From Onthophagus taurus (lineage: Eukaryota > Arthropoda > Insecta > Coleoptera > Scarabaeidae), in the NCBI RefSeq assembly GCF_036711975.1, contig NC_091976.1:32798001-32862000 (forward strand): 64,000 nucleotides of DNA, given 5' to 3'. The notes beneath the pieces were generated by a model. It was given only the letters and a program-made list of their open reading frames with translations, did no database searches and had not been told where the DNA came from. This document shows positions 23,868 to 33,109 of this stretch, piece by piece (position 1 is the first letter of the stretch; the number at the start of each line of letters is the position of its first letter). A program made the position numbers and the translations under genes.

Positions 23868-23966
23868 ATGTCGACCCGAAAATCGTTTACAATTCAAGAA
23901 AAAGCTGAAGTTATCAAATTGTTAGAAGCTGGGGAATCAAACGGATCAGTGGCGAAGAAATTTAAG
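23868..23966 (+). CDS. Pogo/Tigger (CENP-B-like) transposase-derived protein, exon 1
   Basis: Encodes 33 residues, MSTRKSFTIQEKAEVIKLLE through VAKKFK, the first half of a psq/CENP-B-type helix-turn-helix. It ends in phase 0 at AAG|GTAAAT. The HTH is completed only by joining exon 2 (MSSSTISTIW at 31338): the typical family text is AxxFGVSxSTVSxIxK. The intron therefore splits the DNA-binding helix-turn-helix and is 7.4 kb long, packed with transposons and the THAP gene. Autonomous Tigger elements normally lack introns here, so this looks like an acquired intron in a domesticated gene (inference). Confidence 0.85.
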
Positions 23967-24302
23967 GTAAATTTATGTTTACAATTGAAATAAATAATGA
24001 TTTAAATAAAATCTTTTTGTTTTTATGGTGTGTTGTGTATATGTGATGTGGAAAGCCAAAAGGGACCAGTTGTCTAAAAAAAATCAAATTTTTTTACACC
24101 AAAACAAAGTTGATATATTAATAAGTATCTTAGTTATACCTAATTTTAATGTATCAGACAGGACAAAGGGCATTTTGAGAGAAATGTGTTTAAAGTTTTC
24201 ACACTTTATTTTTCATATTTAAGAAACAAGTAGTAATACATCAAATTCCTGTTTTAAAACAACACAATATGATCACATTATGATTTAGAACATTGAATCT
24301 GT

Positions 24303-24790
24303 CTATATTAAATGGATCATTTGTTGAGGTTCATTAGGATCTTCAACTACTTCAGGAATGTCAACAGGTGGGCATAGAATGCTCTTTGATTCTTCTTTAC
24401 AGTACTTCCTTATATTTTTATAAAGATACTGTTTCCTTTCTTTAGTCATTCCTAAAAAAAATTTAATTAAAATGGTTATGAGGAGAAAATTAGTTTTTAA
24501 ATACAAATTAATTTAACTTACCTGGTGGTGTTATTTCTTTTGGAAATCCTGAGGAACCTGTTCTGATGTGAAAATTGTTTCTATGGATATTAGTTTTGCA
24601 TAGTACTTTTCCTTTGTTGTTTTCATTGAACTCAAAATAATTGTACTGAGTGATGAGAAGTATTTTCTTGGATTTAAAATCCTTAAAAAAGTTTAGCCAG
24701 TCAAATACCTGGATCTTAACATCGCCCTTTTCCAGAGTTTACTTCAGAAGTTGGCGTAAACTGAAATACGTAATCAATCAGTTCTTAGAT
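24303..24790 (-). pseudogene. C-terminal part of an unrecognised TE-like gene
   Basis: Minus strand, two in-frame segments separated by a short intron (about 24452-24519, GTAAGT...TTTTTTAG): KGDVKIQVFDWLNFFKDF...GFPKEITPPG and then MTKERKQYLYKNIRKYC...CPPVDIPE, ending at a stop at 24303. The PxGMTxERKxYLYxxIRxxC pattern resembles the C-terminus of a widespread, poorly characterised invertebrate family that also carries the blocks seen at 25420-26480, so I treat both as one locus interrupted by the LINE at 24790-25290. No function is assigned. Confidence 0.5.
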
Positions 24791-25290
24791 GTACATTGTT
24801 CAGAACTTACCAGGCACCATAATAGAGGTGATAGCATTTTAGTCAGCGACTCGCCTCCCAGACTGGCTATGATCTGCCGACTTTTCAACATGGTTATACA
24901 CCATTTTATTGTCTTTTTTATTATCTTTTACGTTTAGAGCCTTCTCTTTGGGTTCATAGGAGGTGTTATCAAACGCACCCTCTATGTCTATGAAAGCACA
25001 TAAGGCTATCTCTTTGGTTGCAATTGCCTCCTCTCAAGTGCTAGTCAAAGCATGGAGAGTAGTAATTGTTAATTTTGCTTTCTGGTAAGCATGTTGGCTA
25101 GGCTGGAGAGGATTAGTGACAAGCACTCGATTCCTAAGGTATTGATCGATTACCTTTTCCATCCCTTTGAGGAGAAATGAAGTTAGGCTAATTGGTCTGT
25201 ATGCCTTGGGGTCGGCAAGCTTTGAACCTTTAATAGAGCTTACACTTTCTGGGATTAGGTAGTTTGCCTGTTTATTAGTTGCTTCACACA
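24790..25290 (-). pseudogene. Non-LTR reverse transcriptase fragment
   Basis: Minus strand: ADPKAYRPISLTSFLLKGME (RT block 2), then a lost frame to IALCAFIDIEGAFDNTS (block 3, catalytic-Asp region) and ESLTKMLSPLLWCLV (block 4, QGxxLSPLLW with substitutions). The lineage text resembles R1/Jockey-group elements. Stops and frameshifts show decay. It splits the TE-like gene on either side. Confidence 0.8.
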
Positions 25291-25419
25291 TAACCCTCCA
25301 AAATTCTGATCTTAAACAGCACCAAAAAATAAATTGGGCCAGGTTGTAAGAGGTTGCTGGGAACGTGAACTTGTTGGGCCATATCGAAACTGTAAAGGGC
25401 ACTTGTCTCATGCGGCTTA

Positions 25420-26480
25420 TCAAGACAGTCTGTGGTCGTTTTTATTGTATTTTTCTAAAACATTGGCTATTTTCTCTTTTTCACTTGCAACCACCATAAC
25501 AGCCCCAGAAGTATAATGTTTTAGGCAAAAGGAGCACAGGCCTGAGTTTGGTCTCATGATGACAATGGTGGAGCATGTTTCTCGCCAAATGTTTGTGAAC
25601 ACAGTCAATGATACAGATTTTTTCTTGCTATCACTAGAAGGCAACAGTTTTAGATTGGTGTTATATACAATACTACTTCTGGCAGATAAATCGCATGTTG
25701 CTCAGCATAATTGTTCAGGATCTTCACAACGTACTTTCTGTCAGTAACTGAAGTAGCATTCTTATCAATTTTGTTGCAGCCTTTGCAACAAATCCACTGT
25801 CATTGTATATTTTCAAAATTCGTTTTCATCTCTTTGTTTTGATTTGGTGACAAAACATGTAAGTATCCCTACAGACCTGCTGACCTTTGATTAAATAAGT
25901 GTTTTGTAGTTGATTTCTGACAAAATTTTCTTCATTTTTCAAACATCGCAGTTGGCCCAATATTACTTGATCCAATATGTTTACGTTATTCCAGTATGGT
26001 CGATTTCAGCAGCTTCAAGACGCATTTTTGAATAGGTATTTATTGAGAATTTAGTTGCGCACACTTTCTCCAAAAAATCTACAATTAGCTGGCGGTCATT
26101 TTCACTGGCAAAGCTGCCTAAATTAACATTAACTTTTTCTAAAGCTACTATTTCGAGACCTTCGACATTTTCATCAACTATTTCTAGGTCATTTTGATTT
26201 GCTTCAATTTCTATTACAACATTTTCTTCAACAATAGGAATGTCGTCATTATCGAAATCCGCAGAATCCAATGTCGGTACTTGATCAAGAAAGTCATCTG
26301 TCAGTAGGCTTTGGCCAACATCCTGTTCAGCCTTTTCATTGTTTTCACTTGATTTGTCACTATTTCCTGATTGCACATCAAAATAATCATGATAAGCTTT
26401 AAAATCTTCCTCATTTACTGCTTTTTTCGGTCATACTGAAAATTTTACTCTACCGACAACTGGTCCCTTTTTGATTTCCG
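25420..26480 (-). pseudogene. N-terminal and middle part of an unrecognised TE-like gene
   Basis: Reading on the minus strand: an acidic N-terminal segment (AVNEEDFKAYHDYFDV, then many Asp/Glu, 25981-26376), then VCRDTYMFCHQIKTKR, then LLPSSDSKKK-type text and RPNSGLCSFCLKHYTSGA with a CxxC pair. Frames shift between blocks. The order (VCRxTF, PGR...LLPSS, LCxxCxxH) recalls a family repeated in many invertebrate genomes, probably transposon-encoded, but I cannot name it. Decay is clear, so no active product is proposed. Confidence 0.45.
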
Positions 26481-26503
26481 CATCATATATACTTAAAAAT
26501 ATA

Positions 26504-26794
26504 GTGTGTCCATAAAGTCATGGTGCACTTTTCAACAGTTCACAGGAAAGCAACATAGAATTGCGAAATCTTCATCAATTAAAAGAAAAACTCTCCAAGT
26601 CGCGTGTACAACGAAGCACCGCCACATAAGAATAAGAATAGTTTGTTGTTCTTGTAGGCCATCACTAAGTGTTGAGTCATTAAAGGAAAGCTACCTAAGG
26701 AATTCTCAAATGTCTATGATTCATAAGTACACAGAACAGGAGATCTATTTTCCTTTATTGCTTTCCTGTGACTGATTATGACTTTATAGACACC
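26504..26794. mobile_element. 291-bp MITE, TA flanks
   Basis: The left end GTGTGTCCATAAAGTCATGG and the reverse complement of the right end GGTGTCTATAAAGTCATAAT match, with a further shared block 'cacaggaaagcaa' on both sides. TA flanks at 26502-26503 and 26795-26796 fit Tc1/mariner-type insertion. Non-coding. Confidence 0.75.
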
Positions 26795-26850
26795 TATAAA
26801 ATGAAAAAAATTAAAAAAAAATTAATTTAATTTGAAGTAAATCCAAAAAA

Positions 26851-26949
26851 TGACGTCAGTAACGGACCTGTGTCACTCTCAATCAGCTGTTGTTGTGTTC
26901 ATTGTGTGCTTTTAGGTAAATCGCAGATATATTTATCCTTCTTTCTAAA
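26851..26949 (+). promoter_or_regulatory. Likely first exon and promoter of the THAP gene
   Basis: Contains a full palindromic CRE, TGACGTCA (26851-26858), and an E-box CAGCTG (26884-26889). It ends at CTAAA|GTAAGT, a near-consensus 5' splice site at 26950. The terminal A would supply the first base of the THAP start codon (A|TG). The transcription start is not determinable from sequence alone. Confidence 0.5.
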
Positions 26950-27048
26950 GTAAGTTTATTTTGGAATGACTTTAAGCTAATATTTACCACAAGTACGTTT
27001 TATTAATTAAACTTTACATTTATGTGCTTATAATCAATATACTTATAG

Positions 27049-27276
27049 TGCCAGGCCGGAATTGTGCCGTTTCAACCTGTAAGAACAGTTATATGAAAAG
27101 TAAGAAGGAAGGAAAATCAATAATTTATCATAGTTTTCCAAAAGATCAAAAAATGCAAAAATTGTGGGCAAAAAAAACCGGATGTACTAATGAACGGAAC
27201 TTCAAGAATTGCCAGATTTGTTCCGATCATTTCTGCGAAGACGATTACGAGAGGGATTTGAGAAATGAATTATTAG
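27049..27276 (+). CDS. THAP-domain protein, exon 2 (zinc-coordinating part)
   Basis: THAP domains are C2CH zinc-finger DNA-binding modules also found in P-element transposases. This exon begins TG CCA GGC CGG right after a TATAG acceptor; with the A left by the upstream GTAAGT donor the start codon is A|TG, giving MPGRNCAVSTCKNSY. Zinc ligands: C-x4-C (NCAVSTC) and C-x2-H (CSDHF); the conserved Trp is in KLWAKKTGC. It ends NELLG at a GT donor in phase 1, matching exon 3 at 31018. The whole protein would be 136 residues: a THAP domain with a short basic tail. Autonomous THAP gene, or an alternative 5' part of the pogo-derived gene. Confidence 0.85.
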
Positions 27277-28584
27277 GTATCGATTAAATTGATTAACCCT
27301 TTTAGTGCCGGGCGAAAAACTATATGTATATAATTCAAAAAGCAGTGTATTAAGGATGACAAAATGATGACACAAATTTTTCTATATTCATTGAAAATTA
27401 TATAAATAGTAAAGGTATAAAATATAATAAAGAAAGTAAAAGATGAGTTCTCTCTTACAAAACGTATTTGTAAATATGAAAAGTCATCTTTACATCATAA
27501 CTTTATATGGATCATTTATTACAAAGTATATGCTTTGAATTTCTAAGATATTTTGTAACAAAATAAATAATATTGGATGGGAAAAATAAAGAATAACTCC
27601 AAGGTACTTACATGATAAGTAACATTTCTAGGGTTCTGGCCAAAATAAAAATTTAAGAATTCAGACTTAAGTATTATCAATTGCGTTCATTTCGACTAAA
27701 ATATTTTCAGATTTCCAGCACTTCCGGTTATACCGGATATCGCCACTTATTTTATTTTTTAAATGGAACACCTTGTATATTTTTACATATTTGGATTTGT
27801 CTATTTTCAAGGTTTATGAATAACTTTATTTTTTGCAATTTGATTCGGCCGTTCTCGCGTTATTCGAATTTTTCTAGAAAAATCTGCTCTAGCAGACATT
27901 TATTCAAAAAATCAGAGAACACTCGATTTTTGGGATATCAATTTAGGATTCAGAACATGCTTAAGCAACATGATGGAGTATGTTTTGGTGCCGAGAACGG
28001 CTGTCTAGAACGTTTGGTCACTTTACTATGGCACGTTAAGTTTTCGAAATTTGGAAGTACCATAACTTCATTTTTTTAAATGGCACCTCTCATATTTTAT
28101 TACTTAGTCGTCTTCGGTGTCTCATTCTACATCTTTTATATCCCATGTGTCTCATACTTAACATTAATAGTTTGGGAGATAATTAGGGTTTTTTGAAAAA
28201 TGCACACATCATATGGATATTTAGCTTAATGTGCCAACCCCAGAACCGTCTAATGACCGGTCTCGCTGAGACACCCTGTATATTTGTGATATAATTTGGC
28301 ATAATACTTCATTATCATAACATAAATATTTATATTTAGATATTGTAATGTGTAATATGCAATTCTTTATTGCACCTATTGCAAATTGTGCATGATTTTC
28401 GTTTTGGTCCACCATCCTTTATGCTGGTGGATGTTTCAGCCAATTTTTACTGTCATCCATTCTCTGGTTATCGACTGAATAATATCGATTATAAATTCGA
28501 GTCGTGTTTAGATTCTGCCTTCTGTATTTTGCTAATACAAGATGTAAGAACCATTCGGAAGAAAATGGCGAAAACTACTTTTTT

Positions 28585-30145
28585 GTAATTCGCGACGGTA
28601 ATGAAAGCTATTACAGTACTCAAACGGGTGCTGTAATGACACTCTTTACAGCATCCGATGCTGTAATGAGATTTTAGTAACATTTTATGGAATCAGTTCA
28701 AGTTGGTGACATTGGGTCATTAATTTTTCTAGTTGTCAATGTGACAATGTTTGTCTATGGATGTTTAAACACGTTCTTAGCATCGAATACAAAGTCAACA
28801 ATGATGAGGACATTGACTCTGAGCAATTTCTCTTATTTTGGGAGGTGTACATCAAACTTTTTTTTTCAGGTGAATATATTTTGTGTTTTGACAGTTTCTA
28901 ATTGTCAATTCAAAGTTTCTATTTTCAAGTGTTACCAACTGCTACATACCTATTTCCCTACATTGCCAAAATTTATTTTATTTTTGTTAAAAAAAAAGGA
29001 TGAAAACGCGAATTACAAAAAATAGCATAAAAAACACGTTTCATAAGACTTAAAACACTCATTCATTAAAAAACTCGTGGCTTCGTCACTCGTTTTTCAA
29101 CTTGAATTCGTGCTTTTCAAGCGTGTTTTACGAAACTTGTTTTTTAATATACTATTTTGTAATTCGCTACGGTAATGGAAGCTATAACAGTACTCAAACG
29201 GGTGCTGTAATGAGACTCCTTACAGCATCCGATGCTGTAATGAGATTTTAGTAACATTTTATGGAACCAGTTCAAGTTGGTTACATTGGGTCATTAATTT
29301 TTCTAGTTGTCAATGTGACAATTTTTGTCTATAGTTCGTTTTTTTTCTATAATACTTGTCAATGTAAATTATTTAGGGTTTCTGTTGGTATTATCTAGGA
29401 CCCTTATAAAATTTATGTTGTTTTCATGATTTTTAGTAACATTAACACTAATTAGTTACTGACATAATTAGTTGAGGTTAAAATACTAATAAATTTTTAG
29501 ATAAATACGATTTTGACGAAGTACATATTTGTTATAAAAACGTGCTACAAAGTAATTAAATAGAATAAAATACCTTTTCTAGGTAAGTAAATGGCAAATA
29601 AAAACCCCACAACACTTTTTATGCACCTTTTCTTTTTGAATAACGAAAGCTCAAACGTCAATGTGACATATTTACTTCAAAACATGATAAAACAAAACTC
29701 CCTGTTAATTTTGCCAACTTTACAACAATTTGACAGGTATTATAGAAAAAAAATGAACTATATGGATGTTTAAACACGTTCTTAGCATCGAATACAAAGT
29801 CCACAATGATGAGGACATTAACTCTGAGCAATTTCTCTTATTTTGGGAGGTGTACATGAAACATTTTTATCAGGTGAATACGTTTTATGTTTTGACAGTT
29901 TCTAATTGTCAATTCAAAGTTTCTATTTTCAAGTGTCACCAACTGCTACATACCTATTTCCCTACATTGCCAAAATTTACTTTATTTTTGTTAAAAAAAA
30001 AGTATAAAAACGCGAATTACAAAAAATAGCATAAAAAAACACGTTTCATAAGACTTAAAGCACTCATTCATTAACTTGAATTCAACTTGAATTCGTGCAT
30101 TTCAAGCGTGTCTTACGAAACTTGTTTTTTAATATACTATTTTCC
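28585..30145 (+). repeat. Tandem dimer of the 574-bp repeat unit
   Basis: Copy 1 starts at 28585 ('gtaattcgcgacggtaatg') and copy 2 at 29159 ('gtaattcgctacggtaatg'), 574 bp apart. Copy 2 is interrupted by the MITE at 29332-29760. Each contains 'aaaaaactcgtggcttcg' hairpin sequence and ends in 'cgaaacttgttttttaatat'. The long open frames at 28687-29025 and 29766-30029 are the same repeat read in one frame, not genes. Confidence 0.88.
29332..29760. mobile_element. 429-bp MITE with 33-bp TIRs and a proven TA insertion
   Basis: TAGTTCGTTTTTTTTCTATA at the left and the reverse complement TAGTTCATTTTTTTTCTATA at the right; inverted ends match at 31 of 33 positions (…ATACTTGTCAA / …ATACCTGTCAA). 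The flanks are 'tttgtcTA' and 'TAtggatg'; the sister repeat at 28751-28762 reads 'tttgtctatggatg' with one TA. Direct empty-site evidence. Confidence 0.93.
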
Positions 30146-30149
30146 AATA

Positions 30150-30870
30150 TTTGAGAGTTCTTCTTTCATCCAAATAGGAATATAACATCATGCCTGATGT
30201 GTCTACACTTCCCATATGTTTATTATATTCAATCATAATAGCTGAGTGTTTTATTGAGCCTTTTTCTATGTGGACAAGTTGTTTCGGGCGCCCTCTTGCA
30301 ATTTCTGCTTCATAAACGGTGGAACATAATATTTTCTATTACTACGGATTGTGCCAGTCAGTTATGTCTGTTTTTCGAACTATGATCTTGCTACTAAGAT
30401 GCTTGTAAATAAATTGTCGGCTTCCACATGATACCCTTTCATAAGATAATTGCCCATATTCAATAATTTATGCACTACGATGTAGCTAAGATCGTTTTCT
30501 CTTAACTGCATCAGTCAGCATTCAAAATTTTATGCCCCATTTACGATACTTTTTATTTGGAAGATATTGACTCAACGACGTTCTACATTTCGTGCCGACT
30601 AACGATTTCAATACTCAAATGTTGATAATTCGAATGAATGATATTTGAATTTATTATTTACGTGGGTTACAACTGGTTCAAATTTTGCTGTAGAGTCATA
30701 TCCTGGGCTATCACGTGTTGCTAATTTGTTATTATCTACAACATGGAAAAACGCGCAAATTAATTGAAACCTAATTCGGCTAAACATTTGGCCAAACCAT
30801 GGTTTGTTGACCAATAACTGAAAAGTGTCCGGCTACGTGCGATTCCTATTTTTAATAGAACGGCAGTAAA
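30150..30870 (-). pseudogene. piggyBac transposase remnant
   Basis: Minus strand: MVNKPWFGQMFSRIRFQLIC, FFHVVDNNKLATRDSPGYD (30608-30814), the N-terminal DDE_Tnp_1_7 text of PGBD4-type transposases, and further along ARGRPKQLVHIEKGSIKHS then MIEYNKHMGSVDTSG, the block around the third catalytic Asp (YNxxMGGVD). The middle of the catalytic domain is scrambled and carries stops. Inactive. Confidence 0.9.
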
Positions 30871-31017
30871 AGCCCTCATTTCTGACACTTTGGTTGTCTT
30901 CTGATTTGTTTCACTCTTCAATAAGCTCTATTTTGATGGCATAAGTTTAGGCCTATCAGCCTTCGGTACTAAAAGGGTTCAAATTGATTACAATAAATGA
31001 TTTTATTTGTCATTTAG

Positions 31018-31199
31018 GAATCCCTCCACGAAAAGTTTTAAAAAAGACAGCTGTACCATCACTCAGATTAGAAAATGCGAATCAAGCAGAGGTGGAATAC
31101 GCAATTACAAAAAGAAAAAAGCCACAACATGAATTTGATGACCAGGTTAAGTATTTAATATTTAGAATAAATCAAATACGCTTAAAAAACACTAATTGA
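31018..31199 (+). CDS. THAP-domain protein, exon 3 (C-terminus)
   Basis: Acceptor CATTTAG at 31011-31017, phase matching exon 2 (…LLG|IPPRK). IPPRKVLKKTAVPSLRLEN supplies the end of the THAP domain (AVPSL corresponds to the conserved AVPTF), followed by a basic KRKKP. The frame runs to a stop at 31199, 13 nt before AATAAA (31213-31218), so a complete 136-residue protein is possible. Alternatively the CAG|GTTAAGT at 31145-31146 can be used as a donor: the message up to there is 119 whole codons and would enter the pogo-derived exon at 31338 in frame. Confidence 0.8.
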
Positions 31200-31212
31200 T
31201 AAATATTTTTAT

Positions 31213-31218
31213 AATAAA
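31213..31218 (+). terminator. THAP gene polyadenylation signal
   Basis: AATAAA, 13 nt after the THAP stop and 120 nt before the pogo-derived exon 2. Confidence 0.65.
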
Positions 31219-31337
31219 GTTTTATTCAATACAAGATCTGCCTTTTATATTACATTTTGATACCATGGTTTAATTAAAACTTTGTAATTATCCCATTTTA
31301 ATCATAAAATAATAATAAAATTTTATTATTTGTTTAG

Positions 31338-32678
31338 ATGTCTTCATCAACAATTTCGACGATATGGAAAAGTCGCGATACCGTAAAACAAGTTTTTGAA
31401 AATAGCCCAGCTGCAAAAAGATTACGTCCTTGCAATGAAGTCTTAATAGATAAAGCTTTATTAAAATGGTTAAAAGCTCAAATGAGTAACGATATTGAAG
31501 TAACCACAACCGCTTTGCAAGAGAAAGCAAAAGAATGCGCTTTAGAAGTAGGAGTCACCGATTTTCAATGCACTGGTAGTTGGATTCAACGTTTTCGTAA
31601 AAGATACAAGAATATTTGCGGCAAAAAAAGCGAAATCGTGGATGTACCAGAAGAATTAAGCGTTAATTGGTTATCAACAGTTTGGCCAAGTTTAAGAAAA
31701 TCCTACTTAGATGATGAAATTTACAACGCGGTTGAGGCAAGTTGTTTTTATGGATTTTCTTCAAATAGATCCTTTGTAACGAATGAAATTAATCCGCAAA
31801 TTCGTCGCGATTTTTCAAAGGAACGCTTAACCATTTTAGTAGCAGCTAATATGACGGGGACAGATAAATTGAAACCTTTTGTTATTGGAAAATGTAAAGA
31901 ATGTTTTTTTAACTCTTTACTCGTTGATTATGAATATCATCCGAAAGGATCGATTAATTCAAATATATTTGAGAGAATAATAAAAAAATGGGACGATAAT
32001 TTTTATCAGCAAAAAAAGAAAATACTTTTACTTCTTGATAAATCCTCAATGCGTTTGATGTTGGACGATTTAGAAGCGATTGAAGTTGTATTTCTCCCCA
32101 CAAATATAAAATCACCTTTCAAAACGGGCAAAAAATCATCAGAATCAGTTATAATAACCGTAAGAAATGATTTTAGATCATTAGAAATTAAAAAATTTCT
32201 CGAAAATATAGACAATTCAGATACTCCAAAGCAAATAAATATCGTTGAAGCTTGCGATATGATTTCAACGGCTTGGAATAACATTTCCCAAAGCTCCATA
32301 TCAAACAGTTTCATCACCGGCGGTTTTAATGTTGACGCAAAATTTCAAGAATGTTCCAATGAGCCTTTACCCATAGAAGTGTGTCTTACTCCTTCGATAA
32401 AAGAAGAATTTATGGAGGAAGATAACGAAATTAAGATCAAAGAGGAAAATGAAATAAGTATAACTGAAAATCAAATTATACCAGGGAATAGTATCAAAAT
32501 TAAAGATGAGGTTGATTCGGAAATTGTTCCACCAACGCTCGAAGATGCAGCTTTTGCAATTCAAACTTTAAGAAACTTTTTTACGTTTAATCAAGGATCT
32601 GATTATGACAGAACAACGAGTGCAATTTCTTATTTAGAAAATTTAATTGAAGATTCAAAAGTATTAAATAAAATGTAA
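31338..32678 (+). CDS. Pogo/Tigger (CENP-B-like) transposase-derived protein, exon 2
   Basis: 446 codons after a TTTAG acceptor; with exon 1 the protein is 479 residues. Order: second half of the psq HTH (SSSTISTIWK), a CENP-B/Tc5-type HTH (about residues 64-135, ending TGSWIQRFRKRYKN), then a DDE_1 domain. The first catalytic Asp (normally NxDET) is replaced: YNAVEASCFYG, Val at about 165. The second is kept (LLLDKSSM, about 267). The third box (LQPLDxG) is absent (SPFKTGKKSS). The C-terminal third is acidic with three psi-K-x-E sites (SIKEE, KIKEE, KIKDE). An intact reading frame with a lost catalytic triad suggests a domesticated DNA-binding protein. Confidence 0.88.
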   Translation: MSSSTISTIWKSRDTVKQVFENSPAAKRLRPCNEVLIDKALLKWLKAQMSNDIEVTTTALQEKAKECALEVGVTDFQCTGSWIQRFRKRYKNICGKKSEIVDVPEELSVNWLSTVWPSLRKSYLDDEIYNAVEASCFYGFSSNRSFVTNEINPQIRRDFSKERLTILVAANMTGTDKLKPFVIGKCKECFFNSLLVDYEYHPKGSINSNIFERIIKKWDDNFYQQKKKILLLLDKSSMRLMLDDLEAIEVVFLPTNIKSPFKTGKKSSESVIITVRNDFRSLEIKKFLENIDNSDTPKQINIVEACDMISTAWNNISQSSISNSFITGGFNVDAKFQECSNEPLPIEVCLTPSIKEEFMEEDNEIKIKEENEISITENQIIPGNSIKIKDEVDSEIVPPTLEDAAFAIQTLRNFFTFNQGSDYDRTTSAISYLENLIEDSKVLNKM

Positions 32679-32729
32679 TTAATAAGATTATTTTTCTATA
32701 TATTTTTTTTAATTTTACCCCGTTATGAT

Positions 32730-33085
32730 TATAGTCCTGAAATGACATCCATTCTGTGCGAATTTACTTTATTCTGGTACTACATCTTGCACATTTTCTT
32801 CGCGTACTGCGTTTAGGTTGGTGATCGGAATTTATGGTTTTAATTTCTTCTGAAATCGTTCGTTTATGTTTGTTTATATCCATTTTTTGTGCGTTAACAA
32901 AACTAACTTTTCTGCCAGTAATCCATCAATCTTGCTTTCGAAAATCTTTATGCTTTATGGAATTGCCTAAAAGTTTGTACACAATAAAAGAATTCACTAC
33001 ACTGGCATCTAAACAATGAAAGAATATATGATGCCACAATTTCTGACTTTTTCTGTCCAATTCATAATTTAACTTTAATTGGTCA
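32730..33085 (-). pseudogene. piggyBac transposase C-terminus remnant
   Basis: Minus strand: LNYELDRKSQKLWHHIFFHC, DASVVNSFIVYKLLG and RSTRRKCARCSTR, the C-terminal domain and Cys-rich finger of PGBD4-type transposases. It ends about 50 nt after the pogo-derived gene stop. The matching N-terminal half lies at 41765-42475, across the satellite block. Confidence 0.8.
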
Positions 33086-33109
33086 AACTTGGTTTCGTTA
33101 TAATCTATA

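Larger units (their letters stand above)
27297..30977 (-). mobile_element. piggyBac element in the THAP intron
   Basis: Left end CCCTTTTAGTGCCGGGCG preceded by TTAA (27293-27296); the reverse complement of the right end is CCCTTTTAGTACCGAAGG, followed by TTCA (30978-30981), one base from TTAA. CCC-starting ends and TTAA duplications are diagnostic of piggyBac. The transposase remnant lies at the right end on the minus strand. The interior contains two 574-bp repeat units and a MITE. Splicing across it is needed to make the THAP protein. Confidence 0.85.

Noticed and set aside
28687-30029. Possible genes in the 574-bp unit
   Set aside because: The same frame appears in each repeat copy and is broken by indels; explained by the repeat.
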